From: Berkiella sp964594635
GTDB lineage: Bacteria; Pseudomonadota; Gammaproteobacteria; Berkiellales; Berkiellaceae
Assembly (NCBI GenBank): GCA_964594635.1
Contig: CAZQMV010000011.1
Coordinates: forward strand, 17,271 to 81,270
Direction of reading: 5' to 3'
DNA: 64,000 nucleotides
The notes under the pieces were generated by a model. The model had not been told where the DNA came from. It saw only the letters and a program-made list of their open reading frames with translations, and made no database searches. The position numbers and the translations under genes are program-made. This document shows, in pieces, positions 55,275 to 64,000 of the stretch (positions within the stretch are counted from its first letter, which is position 1; each line of letters starts with the position of its first letter).

Positions 55275-55697
55275 TTATTTGATTAAGGCGGCTTTCAATG
55301 CGTGCCAAGGGAGTGTCGCACATTTCACACGAAGGGGGAAGTGGTGCACGCTGGCGAAAACCGTTAATTTACCGAGGCTTATGTTATCAGGTTCAGTTCC
55401 CTTTTCAGCGAGATGTAAAAAGGCGGCGAAACTATCTTGTGCTTGGAGTAATGTTTTACCTGCAATATGCTCGGTGAGCAGAGACGCCGAAGCCATACAA
55501 ATGGCGCATCCTGTGCCGGTGAATTGAATGGCTTGAATCGTTTGATCACTCAATATGACAAAAAGTGTAATCTCGTCACCGCATAGGGGATTATTACCCT
55601 CTGCTTGATGGGTAGCACCAGCAAGCTTGCCAAAATGCCGTGGACGACGGCTGTGATCGAGTATCACTTCTTGGTAAAGCGCTAATAAATCATTCAT
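55275..55697 (-). CDS. sufU: SufU/IscU-like iron-sulfur scaffold or sulfur-transfer protein
   Basis: A 140-residue protein. Conserved features: NPLCGDEITLF (first Cys and Asp), FTGTGCAICMASASLL (second Cys) and, near the end, RVKCATLPWHAL (third Cys). This is the SufU-type pattern; SufU activates the cysteine desulfurase SufS. It is separated from sufS by 168 bp and so may have its own promoter, but the order sufBCDS-sufU supports joint function. Confidence 0.9.
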   Translation of the reverse strand: MNDLLALYQEVILDHSRRPRHFGKLAGATHQAEGNNPLCGDEITLFVILSDQTIQAIQFTGTGCAICMASASLLTEHIAGKTLLQAQDSFAAFLHLAEKGTEPDNISLGKLTVFASVHHFPLRVKCATLPWHALKAALIK

Positions 55698-55865
55698 ATT
55701 CAGTTACTCTCAAGCATTAACGTGCTGTTAAATTCAGCAAAAGTGTTATACGCTCGAAAAGAGATACGTGCAACTCCTTTTATCATTTTCCTTCATATTT
55801 TACTATAACATGCCTTTTCGCTTGGAAAGTCAGCTTTCAGTGAGTAAGCCAGGAAAACTCAACAA

Positions 55866-57071
55866 TTAGCGTTTAAATAATGTAATAGCCTCATCTAAAG
55901 CAACCACCAACCGATCGATCTCCTCCACTGTGTTATACAGCGCAAACGAAGCACGAGCCACCGCTTTAATACCAAATCGCTCAATCGCCGGCTGTGCGCA
56001 AAGTTGTCCTGAACGAATCGCAATGCCAGAGCGATCTAAAGCAGTCGCAATATCATGCGGGTGAATATCAGCAAGGGTAAAGGCAATGATAGGACCCTTA
56101 TCTTTAGCTTGTCCGATGATTGTTAATTCAGGGATTGTTTGCAGTTGATTGCTCGCATAAACAAGCAATTGATGTTCATGTTCTGCAATACGTTCTAAGC
56201 CCACGTTCTTGACATAATCAATCGCTGTTTTTAAACCTATCACCTCAGCAATAGCAGAGGTGCCCGCTTCAAATTTATAAGGTGGTTTTTGAAAGGTCGT
56301 TTTTTCAAAAGTAACGTTGCTGATCATATCGCCGCCGCGCTGATAGGGGGGTAAACGTTCAAGCCACTCAGCTTTACCATAGAGGATCCCAATACCTGTT
56401 GGACCATATAATTTATGGCCAGAAAAAACATAAAAATCACAATCAAGAAAAACGACATCAATGGCAACATGCGCGATAGCTTGTGCACCATCAACTAACA
56501 CGGGTGTATTATTCTGATGCGCTAGCTCAATCATTTGTTTAATAGGATTAAGGGTGCCAATCGAATTGGCAATATGGGTAATAGCTACCAATTTGGTATG
56601 ACTGTTTAAGAGCTGTTGGTAAGCTTCCAAGTCAAGTTCGCCTAGCTCATTGCAGGAGATAACTTGCAGCTTTGCTCCAGTTTGTTCACAGATCCATTGC
56701 CAAGGGACGATATTGGAATGATGTTCTAGTTGTGAAATGATGATTTCATCGGTTGAGGTTAATCCGAGTTGTAAAATACCGTGTGCCACTAAGTTAATCG
56801 CTTCAGTGGTACCCCGAACAAAAATACATTCTGCCGCAGATTTGGCATGAATAAACTCGGCAACACATTGACGTGTTTCTTCATAGGCGAGGGTTGCCTT
56901 TTCACAGAGTGAATAAACGCCGCGGTGTATATTGGCATTTTCGTACTCATAATAGTGTGTCATGCGTTGGAGCACACTTTGGGGTTTTTGGGTAGTGGCT
57001 GCATTATCGATATAAACCAAAGGATGTCCATGAACGGTTTGCTGCAAAATAGGGAAATCTTGGCGGTTCAT
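55866..57071 (-). CDS. sufS: Cysteine desulfurase SufS
   Basis: A 401-residue PLP enzyme that takes sulfur from cysteine for iron-sulfur cluster assembly. PLP lysine in FSGHKLYGPTGIG; the active-site Cys lies in RSGQLCAQPA. ATG at 57071 is chosen because its A is the last base of the sufD stop (TGATG), and residues upstream do not fit the family. Confidence 0.96.
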   Translation of the reverse strand: MNRQDFPILQQTVHGHPLVYIDNAATTQKPQSVLQRMTHYYEYENANIHRGVYSLCEKATLAYEETRQCVAEFIHAKSAAECIFVRGTTEAINLVAHGILQLGLTSTDEIIISQLEHHSNIVPWQWICEQTGAKLQVISCNELGELDLEAYQQLLNSHTKLVAITHIANSIGTLNPIKQMIELAHQNNTPVLVDGAQAIAHVAIDVVFLDCDFYVFSGHKLYGPTGIGILYGKAEWLERLPPYQRGGDMISNVTFEKTTFQKPPYKFEAGTSAIAEVIGLKTAIDYVKNVGLERIAEHEHQLLVYASNQLQTIPELTIIGQAKDKGPIIAFTLADIHPHDIATALDRSGIAIRSGQLCAQPAIERFGIKAVARASFALYNTVEEIDRLVVALDEAITLFKR

Positions 57072-58387
57072 CAAGCACCTCTTAGGCTGTTGAGCCGAGC
57101 GTGAACTTGTTCTTGCCATGCATTTTGCAAGTCAGGATGACTAATACTTTGCACGATCTCTTGGGTAAAGGCGTGTAATAATAATTTTCTAGCATCATTG
57201 GGGTCAATTCCTCTGCTTTCTAAATAAAACAAGGTTTGCGCATTTAATTGGGTAATGGTTGCTGCATGATTGCATTTTACCTCGTCAGCCAATATTTCTA
57301 ATTGCGGTGCACTATCGGCTTGTCCTTTTTCTCCAAGCAGCAAGCTGTCACTGATCATTAGCGTATTGGCATGCTGAGCGGCTTGATTAACCGCAATATT
57401 ACCTAAAAAGGAACTATGGCCTTCTTCTGCAATAATCGCTTTGATTTTTTGTAAGCTATTGCCATATTCAGCGTAATGGTTGATATGGCTTACCCAATCG
57501 CAGTGCTGAAATGTATTGGGTAATAATAAGCCGTGGCAATTAAAAATCGCATTAGGCTCTTTTAAGTGGATTGCCAGTTCATGGCGTTGATACTCGGCAC
57601 CATAGGCAAGCTCGGTTAAATCAAGTTGAGATCGGCTTGACAACGTTGCATTAAAGTGATGAAAGCCCCAAGTAGATGGCACATGTTCAGTGAAGCGATA
57701 TAAATGACAATGTGCGCCAGCAGCGCAAAAGAGCTCAGTATGGCCATTGAGCAGCGTTTTAGATTGAGTGCCAAGAGAAATGGTTTTTTCAATAATCGTT
57801 GCTTCACTGTTTTTACCTAAGCGAATATGGGTTTGAGGATGCACCATACTTGGTAAATCTTCTTCATTCACTAAAAAGTGATAAACAACAATGATTTTTT
57901 CCAAGTGTATGTTTTCTGGAATAATCACAATCGCGCCATCAGAGCAAAAAGCCGTATTGAGTTCAATAAAAAAGTGATCAGAGTGGGGCTTGTGAAAATC
58001 TGCTAGCAACTCAGGCTGTGCTTTGGCAAGGCGAGCCAAAGACTGTAAGCGAATATCAATGTGATTGTGATGAGAGAGCGAGGGTACAAAATGGCCATTT
58101 AAAAAAACAATATTCAGAAAATCCTCACGACTATCCACTTTTGATGTGATAACACTTTGAAGCTGTTTACTGGGAGCATGTAAATATGGCACAAAATCGT
58201 TACCAAGGAGATCAAAACGGGCATGCTTCCACTTATCAAGCCTAATCGAAGGGATATTTAATTGGCGAGCCTTTTCTAAAGCGTGTTGACGAATAATGCG
58301 AATTTCAGGTCGCCCAAACCCCGGCAAATAAGGAGCTTGCTTGTTAAAGCCATGAGTCAAGTTTTCTAAAAACAATGCACTATCCAT
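57071..58387 (-). CDS. sufD: Fe-S cluster assembly protein SufD
   Basis: A 438-residue beta-helix protein forming the SufBCD scaffold with SufB and SufC. The C-terminal block with DEVKCNHAATITQLN, FYLESRGIDPNDAR is characteristic. Its start follows sufC by two bases and a GGAG within the sufC end serves as ribosome-binding site. Confidence 0.95.
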   Translation of the reverse strand: MDSALFLENLTHGFNKQAPYLPGFGRPEIRIIRQHALEKARQLNIPSIRLDKWKHARFDLLGNDFVPYLHAPSKQLQSVITSKVDSREDFLNIVFLNGHFVPSLSHHNHIDIRLQSLARLAKAQPELLADFHKPHSDHFFIELNTAFCSDGAIVIIPENIHLEKIIVVYHFLVNEEDLPSMVHPQTHIRLGKNSEATIIEKTISLGTQSKTLLNGHTELFCAAGAHCHLYRFTEHVPSTWGFHHFNATLSSRSQLDLTELAYGAEYQRHELAIHLKEPNAIFNCHGLLLPNTFQHCDWVSHINHYAEYGNSLQKIKAIIAEEGHSSFLGNIAVNQAAQHANTLMISDSLLLGEKGQADSAPQLEILADEVKCNHAATITQLNAQTLFYLESRGIDPNDARKLLLHAFTQEIVQSISHPDLQNAWQEQVHARLNSLRGA

Positions 58388-58389
58388 CG

Positions 58390-59130
58390 CTATTCTCCAA
58401 AATGACGATAACCTTGCTGCTCTAAAGTAATTGCCAGCTCCTTTCCCCCTTGTTCAACCACTTTTCCTGACACCATTACATGAACACGATCGGGAGTAAG
58501 AAAACTCAAGAGCCGTTGATAGTGTGTGATCACTAAAAAAAGGCGATCAGGTGATCGTAAACTATCAATGGCTTCGGCAACCGTTTTTAAGGCGTCGATA
58601 TCTAAACCAGAATCGGTTTCATCTAAAATAGCCAGTGAGGGCTTAAGCACTAATAGCTGTAAGATCTCATTCATTTTCTTTTCACCGCCTGAAAAACCCA
58701 CATTTAAAAAGCGATCGAGTAAGTTTTTCGGCATTTTAAGCAATGCCATATTGTCTTGAATAACCTCTAAAAAATCCATGGCATCGACTTCAGGTTGTCC
58801 GTTGGCTTTTAGTTTGGCATTTAAAGCAGCTTTGATAAAATAACTATTGGTAATACCTGGGATCTCAACAGGGTATTGTAAAGCTAAAAATACGCCTGCA
58901 TTAGCACGTTTATCCGGCGATAAGCTTAATAAATTCACGCCGTGATAGTTGATCTCACCGTTTAACACGGTATAAAGGGGATTGCCGGCTAACACAAATG
59001 CCAGGGTGCTTTTGCCAGAGCCATTAGGCCCCATTAGCGCATGCACTTTGCCGTCTTCGAGTTGTAAACTAAAGTTTTGTAAGATCACTTTGTCATTTAC
59101 TGCGACAGTGAGATCGCGAATGTCAAGCAT
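58390..59130 (-). CDS. sufC: Fe-S cluster assembly ATPase SufC
   Basis: A 246-residue ABC-type ATPase without membrane domain. Walker A GPNGSGKST, signature FSGGEKKMNEI, Walker B LAILDETDSGLD, and the switch His in VITHYQRLL. It powers the SufBCD complex. AAGGAG lies 5 bases before the ATG; the gene follows sufB by 9 bases. Confidence 0.97.
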   Translation of the reverse strand: MLDIRDLTVAVNDKVILQNFSLQLEDGKVHALMGPNGSGKSTLAFVLAGNPLYTVLNGEINYHGVNLLSLSPDKRANAGVFLALQYPVEIPGITNSYFIKAALNAKLKANGQPEVDAMDFLEVIQDNMALLKMPKNLLDRFLNVGFSGGEKKMNEILQLLVLKPSLAILDETDSGLDIDALKTVAEAIDSLRSPDRLFLVITHYQRLLSFLTPDRVHVMVSGKVVEQGGKELAITLEQQGYRHFGE

Positions 59131-59139
59131 ATGGGCTCC

Positions 59140-60588
59140 TTAGCCTACAGTACCCTCAATGGTAAGCTCTAGTAAGCGGCGAGCTTCCACCGCAAATTCC
59201 ATTGGTAATTTTTGTAAAATGGTTTTACAGAAACCATTAATAATTAACACCACTGCTTCTTCTTGGGTTAATCCCCGTTGTTGGCAGTAAAATAATTGTT
59301 CAGGTGAGATTTTCGAGGTACACGCTTCATGTGAAACGCGTGCATTGGGGTTGGATACCTCAAGATGAGGAAAAGTATGTGCCCCACAGTGGTTACCAAT
59401 CAATAATGAATCACATTGCGTATAATTGCTGGCATTGTTTGAACGGGGTGATACTTTCACTAACCCTCGATAGCTATTTTGCGCTCTTCCTGCCGATATC
59501 GCTTTAGAGATAATGGTGCTGCGGGTATTGCTGCCAATATGGATCATTTTAGTGCCCGTATCGGCTTGTTGATGATCTTTAGTGACAGCAATCGAATAAA
59601 ATTCGCCTGTGGAGCCATCGCCTTTTAACACCACGCTGGGGTATTTCCAAGTAATGGCGGCACCTACCTCAACCTGCGTCCAGGAAATTTTCGATCCCTT
59701 ACCTTGGCATAAACCACGTTTGGTCACAAAATTAAATATGCCGCCTTTACCATTTTCATCTCCAGGGTACCAGTTTTGCACAGTGGCGTATTTGATTTCG
59801 GCATTATCTAAAGCGATAAGCTCTACCACAGCAGCATGCAGTTGATGATTCTCGCGAATGGGTGCTGTGCAGCCTTCAAGATAGCTGACATAACTATCGG
59901 GCTCAGCAATAATCAGAGTGCGTTCAAATTGTCCGGTATTGGCTGCATTGATTCTAAAATAGGTGGACAATTCTAATGGACAACGGACACCTTTGGGGAT
60001 ATAGCAAAACGATCCATCACTAAACACCGCCGCATTCAAGCAAGCATAAAAATTATCATGAAAGGGAACGACTGTGCCTAAATATTGTTTGACTAATTCA
60101 GGATGATTTTGTACGGCTTCACTGAAGGAGCAAAAAATGATCCCAAGCTCTGCTAAGGTTTCTTTAAAGGTTGTACCGACTGAAACACTATCAAATACAG
60201 CATCAATCGCGACACCGTTTAGGCGCTTTTGCTCATTTAAGCTGATCCCTAAGCGCTCATAGGTTTTTAGAAGCTCTGGCGGTAAATCAGCGAGCGTTTT
60301 GTTGCTATCATAATCTCGTGGTGCACTAAAGTAAGAAATCGCTTGGTAATCGATGGGATGATAATGCACATTCGCCCAATGGGGCTCTTTGAGCGTTAGC
60401 CAATGGCGATAAGCCTTAAGCCGCCATTGCAGCATAAAATCGGGTTCTTGTTTTTTGGCGGAGAGTTCTTTGATCACAGCTTCATTTAAGCCAGGTAAGG
60501 TGGCTGTGGTTGGGATATCTGTGACAAACCCTGCTGTATAGCTCTTATTGAGCAGGGCGCCTATTTCAGGTTGTTTTGCATCACGCAT
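59140..60588 (-). CDS. sufB: Fe-S cluster assembly protein SufB
   Basis: A 482-residue SufB. Marks: SFCYIPKGVRCPLELSTYF, PDSYVSYLEGCTAP, SRGLTQEEA-type end (QRGLTQEEAVVLI). ATG at 60588 (MRDAKQPEIGALL) has AGGT 7 bases upstream; the frame is open to 60654 but that part does not fit. First gene of sufBCDS; no sufA, sufE or iscR-like regulator lies in the window. Confidence 0.96.
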   Translation of the reverse strand: MRDAKQPEIGALLNKSYTAGFVTDIPTTATLPGLNEAVIKELSAKKQEPDFMLQWRLKAYRHWLTLKEPHWANVHYHPIDYQAISYFSAPRDYDSNKTLADLPPELLKTYERLGISLNEQKRLNGVAIDAVFDSVSVGTTFKETLAELGIIFCSFSEAVQNHPELVKQYLGTVVPFHDNFYACLNAAVFSDGSFCYIPKGVRCPLELSTYFRINAANTGQFERTLIIAEPDSYVSYLEGCTAPIRENHQLHAAVVELIALDNAEIKYATVQNWYPGDENGKGGIFNFVTKRGLCQGKGSKISWTQVEVGAAITWKYPSVVLKGDGSTGEFYSIAVTKDHQQADTGTKMIHIGSNTRSTIISKAISAGRAQNSYRGLVKVSPRSNNASNYTQCDSLLIGNHCGAHTFPHLEVSNPNARVSHEACTSKISPEQLFYCQQRGLTQEEAVVLIINGFCKTILQKLPMEFAVEARRLLELTIEGTVG

Positions 60589-60730
60589 CGAGTGACCTAC
60601 ACTTATCAGCAGGTGTGATATCACACCTCTTATATTTATTACTCTAACAAACATACTTTAGATAAAAAAGTTAACCGCGTTGAGTGTAGCTGCTAGAATA
60701 AGCCTCTATAATCGATCCAAAGGGTGACCT

Positions 60731-61684
60731 ATGTGCAATTTATGGCAAAAAATATGCTGCATTGGCATCACCGTATTTTTAATGGGATCGGCCAAACCAA
60801 TGAAAGAGAAACAACCCATGCTGGTATTAGATGAAGAATTCACTTATGAAATACCGCGAAATTTTCGCAGTACGCAAGATGCTTTTCGTGAAATGAAGGA
60901 GGTTCAAGAACCGACTCGAGAGGGTTTGGAAAAGCTGCATGCTGCAACCAGTGCACAATTTTCCGAAAAAACACTTAAAGCTGCACTAAAAAAAATACAA
61001 GCGCCAGTATGGATCATTGATTTACGTCGTGAATCGCATGCTTTTGTGAATGGTATTCCCATCAGTTGGTATAAACCACACAATGATAGCAATCGAGGTC
61101 TTGACACACAGGCTCTCTTGCAACGGGAATTAACCAAGCTTTCTGAACTAAAGCAACATAATCCGTTAACGATCCAGCATATTACCAGTAAAACAGCAGG
61201 CATTATTCATTCCAGTGAGCCTTTAGATATACCGGTTGAACGACTTGAAACTGAGCAACAATTAGCCAAGCGTTTAGGCTTAGGATACCGACGATTGCAA
61301 GTGCTTGATCGTAATAGACCCGATGACATCGTTGTGGATGAATTTATTCAAATGGTTAAAACCTTACCACCGAATACGACGTTGTATTTTCATTGTCGTG
61401 GAGGTAAAGGTCGCAGTACCACTTTTATGATCCTTTACGATATGTTAAAAAATGCGAAAACAGTTTCATTAGAGGAGATTGTTTTTCGCCAAGAACGCTT
61501 GGGCGGTGTTAATGTATTTAATACCAAAACAAAGCCCGGTGGTGAATGGATGGCGCAAATGCGCATCGATCGCAAAGCGTTTATCGAAGCATTTTACCAT
61601 TATGCCACCGATGATAAAGGATATCCTCATCAAACCTGGGGTGAATGGCTACAAGCGAAAGGCAATTCAATGCTACCCAATTAA
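60731..61684 (+). CDS. Exported PTP-like phytase (cysteine phosphatase of inositol polyphosphates)
   Basis: A 317-residue protein with a short hydrophobic signal sequence (CCIGITVFLMGSA). The cysteine-phosphatase P-loop is HCRGGKGRSTT (Cys222, Arg228). Upstream, IIDLRRESHAFVNGIPISWY matches the 'DLR.E.H.F..G.P.SW' block peculiar to PTP-like phytases, including bacterial enzymes such as those described in Selenomonas and the translocated LppA of Legionella pneumophila. It should dephosphorylate phytate or related inositol polyphosphates. The C-terminus overlaps the convergent methyltransferase gene by 12 bp. AAGGGTGA precedes the ATG. Confidence 0.82.
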   Translation: MCNLWQKICCIGITVFLMGSAKPMKEKQPMLVLDEEFTYEIPRNFRSTQDAFREMKEVQEPTREGLEKLHAATSAQFSEKTLKAALKKIQAPVWIIDLRRESHAFVNGIPISWYKPHNDSNRGLDTQALLQRELTKLSELKQHNPLTIQHITSKTAGIIHSSEPLDIPVERLETEQQLAKRLGLGYRRLQVLDRNRPDDIVVDEFIQMVKTLPPNTTLYFHCRGGKGRSTTFMILYDMLKNAKTVSLEEIVFRQERLGGVNVFNTKTKPGGEWMAQMRIDRKAFIEAFYHYATDDKGYPHQTWGEWLQAKGNSMLPN

Positions 61685-63268
61685 CAGTGCTTGTTTTGCT
61701 ATATTCTGCAAGACATTTTGGCATGCGTTCTTCAGGTTTTCTTGGATCAATTCTTCATCCGTCACCGGTTTTTTGTCCTTATCAAGGATATGTAAACGAC
61801 CTTCCTTCACTTCTTGACGCGCATGCGTAATGAGATCACTTAAATTGCGAGTGCCATCTAATAAGGGCAATAGGCTTTTTGTTAACGGATCAAGTCGCAC
61901 TGCTTGATGGCGTAAATTGGTGGCAAAAGGTTGTTTTGTCGCTAAATAACGCGCGTATGGGCAGGCGATGGGTTTGTCACTCACCGTTAAAATATAATTG
62001 GTCGTGCTGCTGGAAATTTGAATTAATCCAGCCAAGACCGTGCGCATCAAATTTAAATCTTCATTTAAATGATGTTTGATGACTGCCATATCTTTGGTGG
62101 CGCTTCTTATCATCACTTGTTCGCAGAGCTCTGTGTAGTGTATCGGTTTTTGTTGTTCTTGATACAAAATCAACATGGCTAATTGCGATAAGGTATTGCG
62201 CAGTTTTAAAGTCACCGTCGAATTGACAAAACTGATTTCATGCCCTTGACCGATATCTTTTTCACTCAAATTAGGAACGTCGGTTTTGCCGGTAAATTGT
62301 AGGTAGAAGTTTTCAATATCAGTGGTTTTTAATGAACGATTGATTTTTTGATCTTCATGGCAAAGTAGGGTGCAACGAAAGCGCTGATTGCGAATAAAAT
62401 CCATATATTGCCCAGTGGTGACAATATTGTTAATTTTCTTTAATTCATTGGCAAATTGCGGTGGTAAGTTTTCAGTGAACATAGTCGCTAAAAAAGCGTC
62501 GGCTAAATAAGATAATTTAGCATGATTCGCTTTTTCCATAAACTGATGAAAATAAACAGGATCGTTATAAGAAGATAAATGTTCATGTAACAGATAACTA
62601 TCAGCATGCATAGACAATAATTGAATTTCATTACGCAAAAAGGTAGCGTAAGGTGATTTATCTTCTTGTAAGCCATCACCGATAAATTTCAGTACCGAAC
62701 GCGCTTGCGTGGCTTTCGCAACTGGATCGGTGAGATTTTTGGTGTGCCACAGCATCAGTTCACGCACACTGTTCACCATATTCCAACCGGGAAAGGTGTT
62801 ATAGCTGATATAGGCAATACCATTTTTGGCTAAGTTTTCATTACAAATTTTCAGGATTTTTTCACGGGCTTCATTATCAACCCATGAGTAAACGCCATGA
62901 CAAATAATATAGTCGAATTTACCTTCTTTCACACTGAAGTCTAAAATGGATTGATGTTTCAGTGTGACGTTCTTAATATCAAGATCTTTGATTTGTTGAA
63001 TGCCGTCATCAATTTGCTTATCTGAAATATCAATTCCCAAGCATTCACTGGTTGGATAATGAAATCCCATGGGAATAAGATTCCCACCGCTGGCGCAACC
63101 CAATTCTAAAATACGTGCCTTTTCCACCGGTTTAGGATTTAATCCAAACAGTTTTGCAATAGTAAATAAGTGCGCGGGATGAGTATGGCTAAAGGGGAAG
63201 CTTTGATAGGGGGTTTTATTGTATTCATCTTCTAGAATACGCTCAGCAGATAAGCCAGCATTCAACAT
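61673..63268 (-). CDS. Methyltransferase with regulatory domain, resembling rickettsial protein-lysine methyltransferases
   Basis: A 531-residue protein. An N-terminal SAM methyltransferase (ILELGCASGGNLIPM, GIDISDKQI, FDYIICHGVYSWV) is followed by a PF10119-type 'methyltransferase regulatory' region and a winged-helix-like C-terminal part (AILYQEQQKPIHYTELCEQV, LLDGTRNLSDLI). The same three-part layout occurs in Rickettsia PKMT1/2, which methylate surface proteins, and in other bacteria of unknown role. GGAGAGAG lies before the ATG. Substrate unknown. Confidence 0.82.
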   Translation of the reverse strand: MLNAGLSAERILEDEYNKTPYQSFPFSHTHPAHLFTIAKLFGLNPKPVEKARILELGCASGGNLIPMGFHYPTSECLGIDISDKQIDDGIQQIKDLDIKNVTLKHQSILDFSVKEGKFDYIICHGVYSWVDNEAREKILKICNENLAKNGIAYISYNTFPGWNMVNSVRELMLWHTKNLTDPVAKATQARSVLKFIGDGLQEDKSPYATFLRNEIQLLSMHADSYLLHEHLSSYNDPVYFHQFMEKANHAKLSYLADAFLATMFTENLPPQFANELKKINNIVTTGQYMDFIRNQRFRCTLLCHEDQKINRSLKTTDIENFYLQFTGKTDVPNLSEKDIGQGHEISFVNSTVTLKLRNTLSQLAMLILYQEQQKPIHYTELCEQVMIRSATKDMAVIKHHLNEDLNLMRTVLAGLIQISSSTTNYILTVSDKPIACPYARYLATKQPFATNLRHQAVRLDPLTKSLLPLLDGTRNLSDLITHARQEVKEGRLHILDKDKKPVTDEELIQENLKNACQNVLQNIAKQALLIG

Positions 63269-63412
63269 TGTTCTCTCTCCATGAGGTTTTGTACCATTCT
63301 AATCTGTCTTGAGCGATAAAAAAATCACTATATTTCAGTTAGTTACTATTAAAATTAAAATAGTTGGTTAACAAAGTATATTTATAGTGATAAAATTAAG
63401 GATTAAGTAAGC

Positions 63413-63475
63413 ATGCTTTCGGCACTTTTTGGTTGTTGTTACACGGATCGAGTGCAAAAGGTATTGACCCCATAA
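63413..63475 (+). CDS. Possible 20-residue mini-ORF
   Basis: ATG at 63413 follows AAGGA by 10 bases and opens a 20-codon frame (MLSALFGCCYTDR...) ending 25 bases before the next gene. It could be a leader peptide or chance. Confidence 0.2.
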   Translation: MLSALFGCCYTDRVQKVLTP

Positions 63476-63500
63476 TTATAAAGCCATAGGAAACTGTCAT

Positions 63501-63863
63501 ATGGCGTTGCAAAGCATTACTTATAATCTAGATATTAAAGAAGCTTTTGATAGGGTTTATGATAGTCGTTCGCACTTGAAAGCGATTAATCTTGAAATGC
63601 AAAATTATCTCAATAACTATGGCAATAATTGGTTCTTTTTTACACTGGGTAAAGCGCATTATTATAAATGCTACCGTAGCTGGGCCAGAGTCAGTAATCA
63701 CCTTCAAAAATTCATGAATGATCCCAAAAATAATTATACTTTGTTAATGTCGGTTATCGATCATGAATTAGCTAAATTTTCGCCACAAACATTTTATGCG
63801 AAGAAATTGGTGGAGTTGCAGAAATTGATTGTGTCGGGATTGCTTTTTATTCAGGTTCCTTAA
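63501..63863 (+). CDS. Hypothetical protein
   Basis: A 120-residue, basic, aromatic-rich helical protein without signal peptide or recognisable domain. AGGAAA precedes the ATG with proper spacing. The last residues are hydrophobic (LIVSGLLFIQVP). No functional neighbour in the same direction. Confidence 0.55.
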   Translation: MALQSITYNLDIKEAFDRVYDSRSHLKAINLEMQNYLNNYGNNWFFFTLGKAHYYKCYRSWARVSNHLQKFMNDPKNNYTLLMSVIDHELAKFSPQTFYAKKLVELQKLIVSGLLFIQVP

Positions 63864-64000
63864 TCTCCCTGCGCTACGCGCTGCCCCTCTTTATAAAGAG
63901 GGGTATCGTTCGCTTGCGCTGACTTGGGTGCTCTTTCGATGAGCAGAGCGAATCATTAGCCCACTTTTGTAAAGGGGGCGACGAGCTTTAGCGAGTGGGG
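63864..64000. repeat. Intergenic palindrome-rich segment at the right edge
   Basis: Contains the perfect palindrome CCCCTCTTTATAAAGAGGGG (63884-63903), a GCGCTACGCGC motif before it, and a GC-rich tail ending near AGTGGGG. No ORF. It looks like a dispersed intergenic repeat and may also terminate the 63501 gene. Confidence 0.4.

Overview
The window looks like a stretch of chromosome from a host-associated gammaproteobacterium of the Legionellales type (Legionella/Coxiella/Berkiella-like). This is inferred from gene content: moderately AT-rich DNA, gammaproteobacterial-type metabolic operons (trpD-trpCF-trpB-trpA, aceE-aceF-lpdA, putP-putA, sufBCDS-sufU-Rieske), and many proteins of the kind seen in intracellular bacteria. 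Those include a DOT1-like methyltransferase, a PTP-like phytase, a protein-lysine-methyltransferase-like protein, very large coiled-coil or repeat proteins and a deaminase-like protein. No marker gene fixes the genus, so the assignment is an inference.

Layout. 0-6.4 kb: an edge-truncated MASE1-like membrane sensor, a DOT1-like methyltransferase, a two-gene ABC exporter, a membrane protein of unknown function, a foldback repeat, endonuclease I with a periplasmic glutaredoxin, and a secreted zinc-phospholipase-C-like protein. 6.4-15.8 kb: a 3148-residue type I-secreted repeat adhesin with three von Willebrand A domains. 16-21.4 kb: an acyltransferase, then the trp operon preceded by a clear leader-peptide attenuator (trpL, absent from simple ORF lists). 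21.6-29.5 kb: a secreted protein, a 1299-residue putative effector, a membrane PAS/coiled-coil protein, a retropepsin-like protease and AmpD. 29.6-35.4 kb: the pyruvate dehydrogenase complex. 35.4-41.9 kb: a compact peptide-export locus (HlyD, C39 peptidase-ABC and second ABC of the NHLM type) ending in an unlisted 44-codon gene for a double-glycine-leader peptide. 42-45.1 kb: a DUF4143 AAA ATPase, a small coupled ORF and a deaminase-like protein. 45.3-51 kb: VanZ, PutP, PutA. 51.2-54.9 kb: a cysteine-rich secreted protein with five degenerate repeats and a Ca-binding C-terminus. 54.9-60.6 kb: the SUF iron-sulfur operon. 60.7-64 kb: phytase, PKMT-like methyltransferase, a small hypothetical protein and an intergenic repeat.

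The housekeeping operons are ordinary. The strongest candidates for something undescribed are the NHLM exporter with its tiny GG peptide (35459-41880), the cysteine-rich repeat protein (51222-54884), the deaminase-like protein (43390-45144), the putative split papain-fold effector (22239-26138) and the DOT1-like enzyme (272-886). The trp operon is notable for its attenuator, for starting at trpD with no trpE/trpG in the window, and for loss of a conserved Glu in the TrpC half. No rRNA, tRNA, CRISPR array or intact insertion sequence was recognised.
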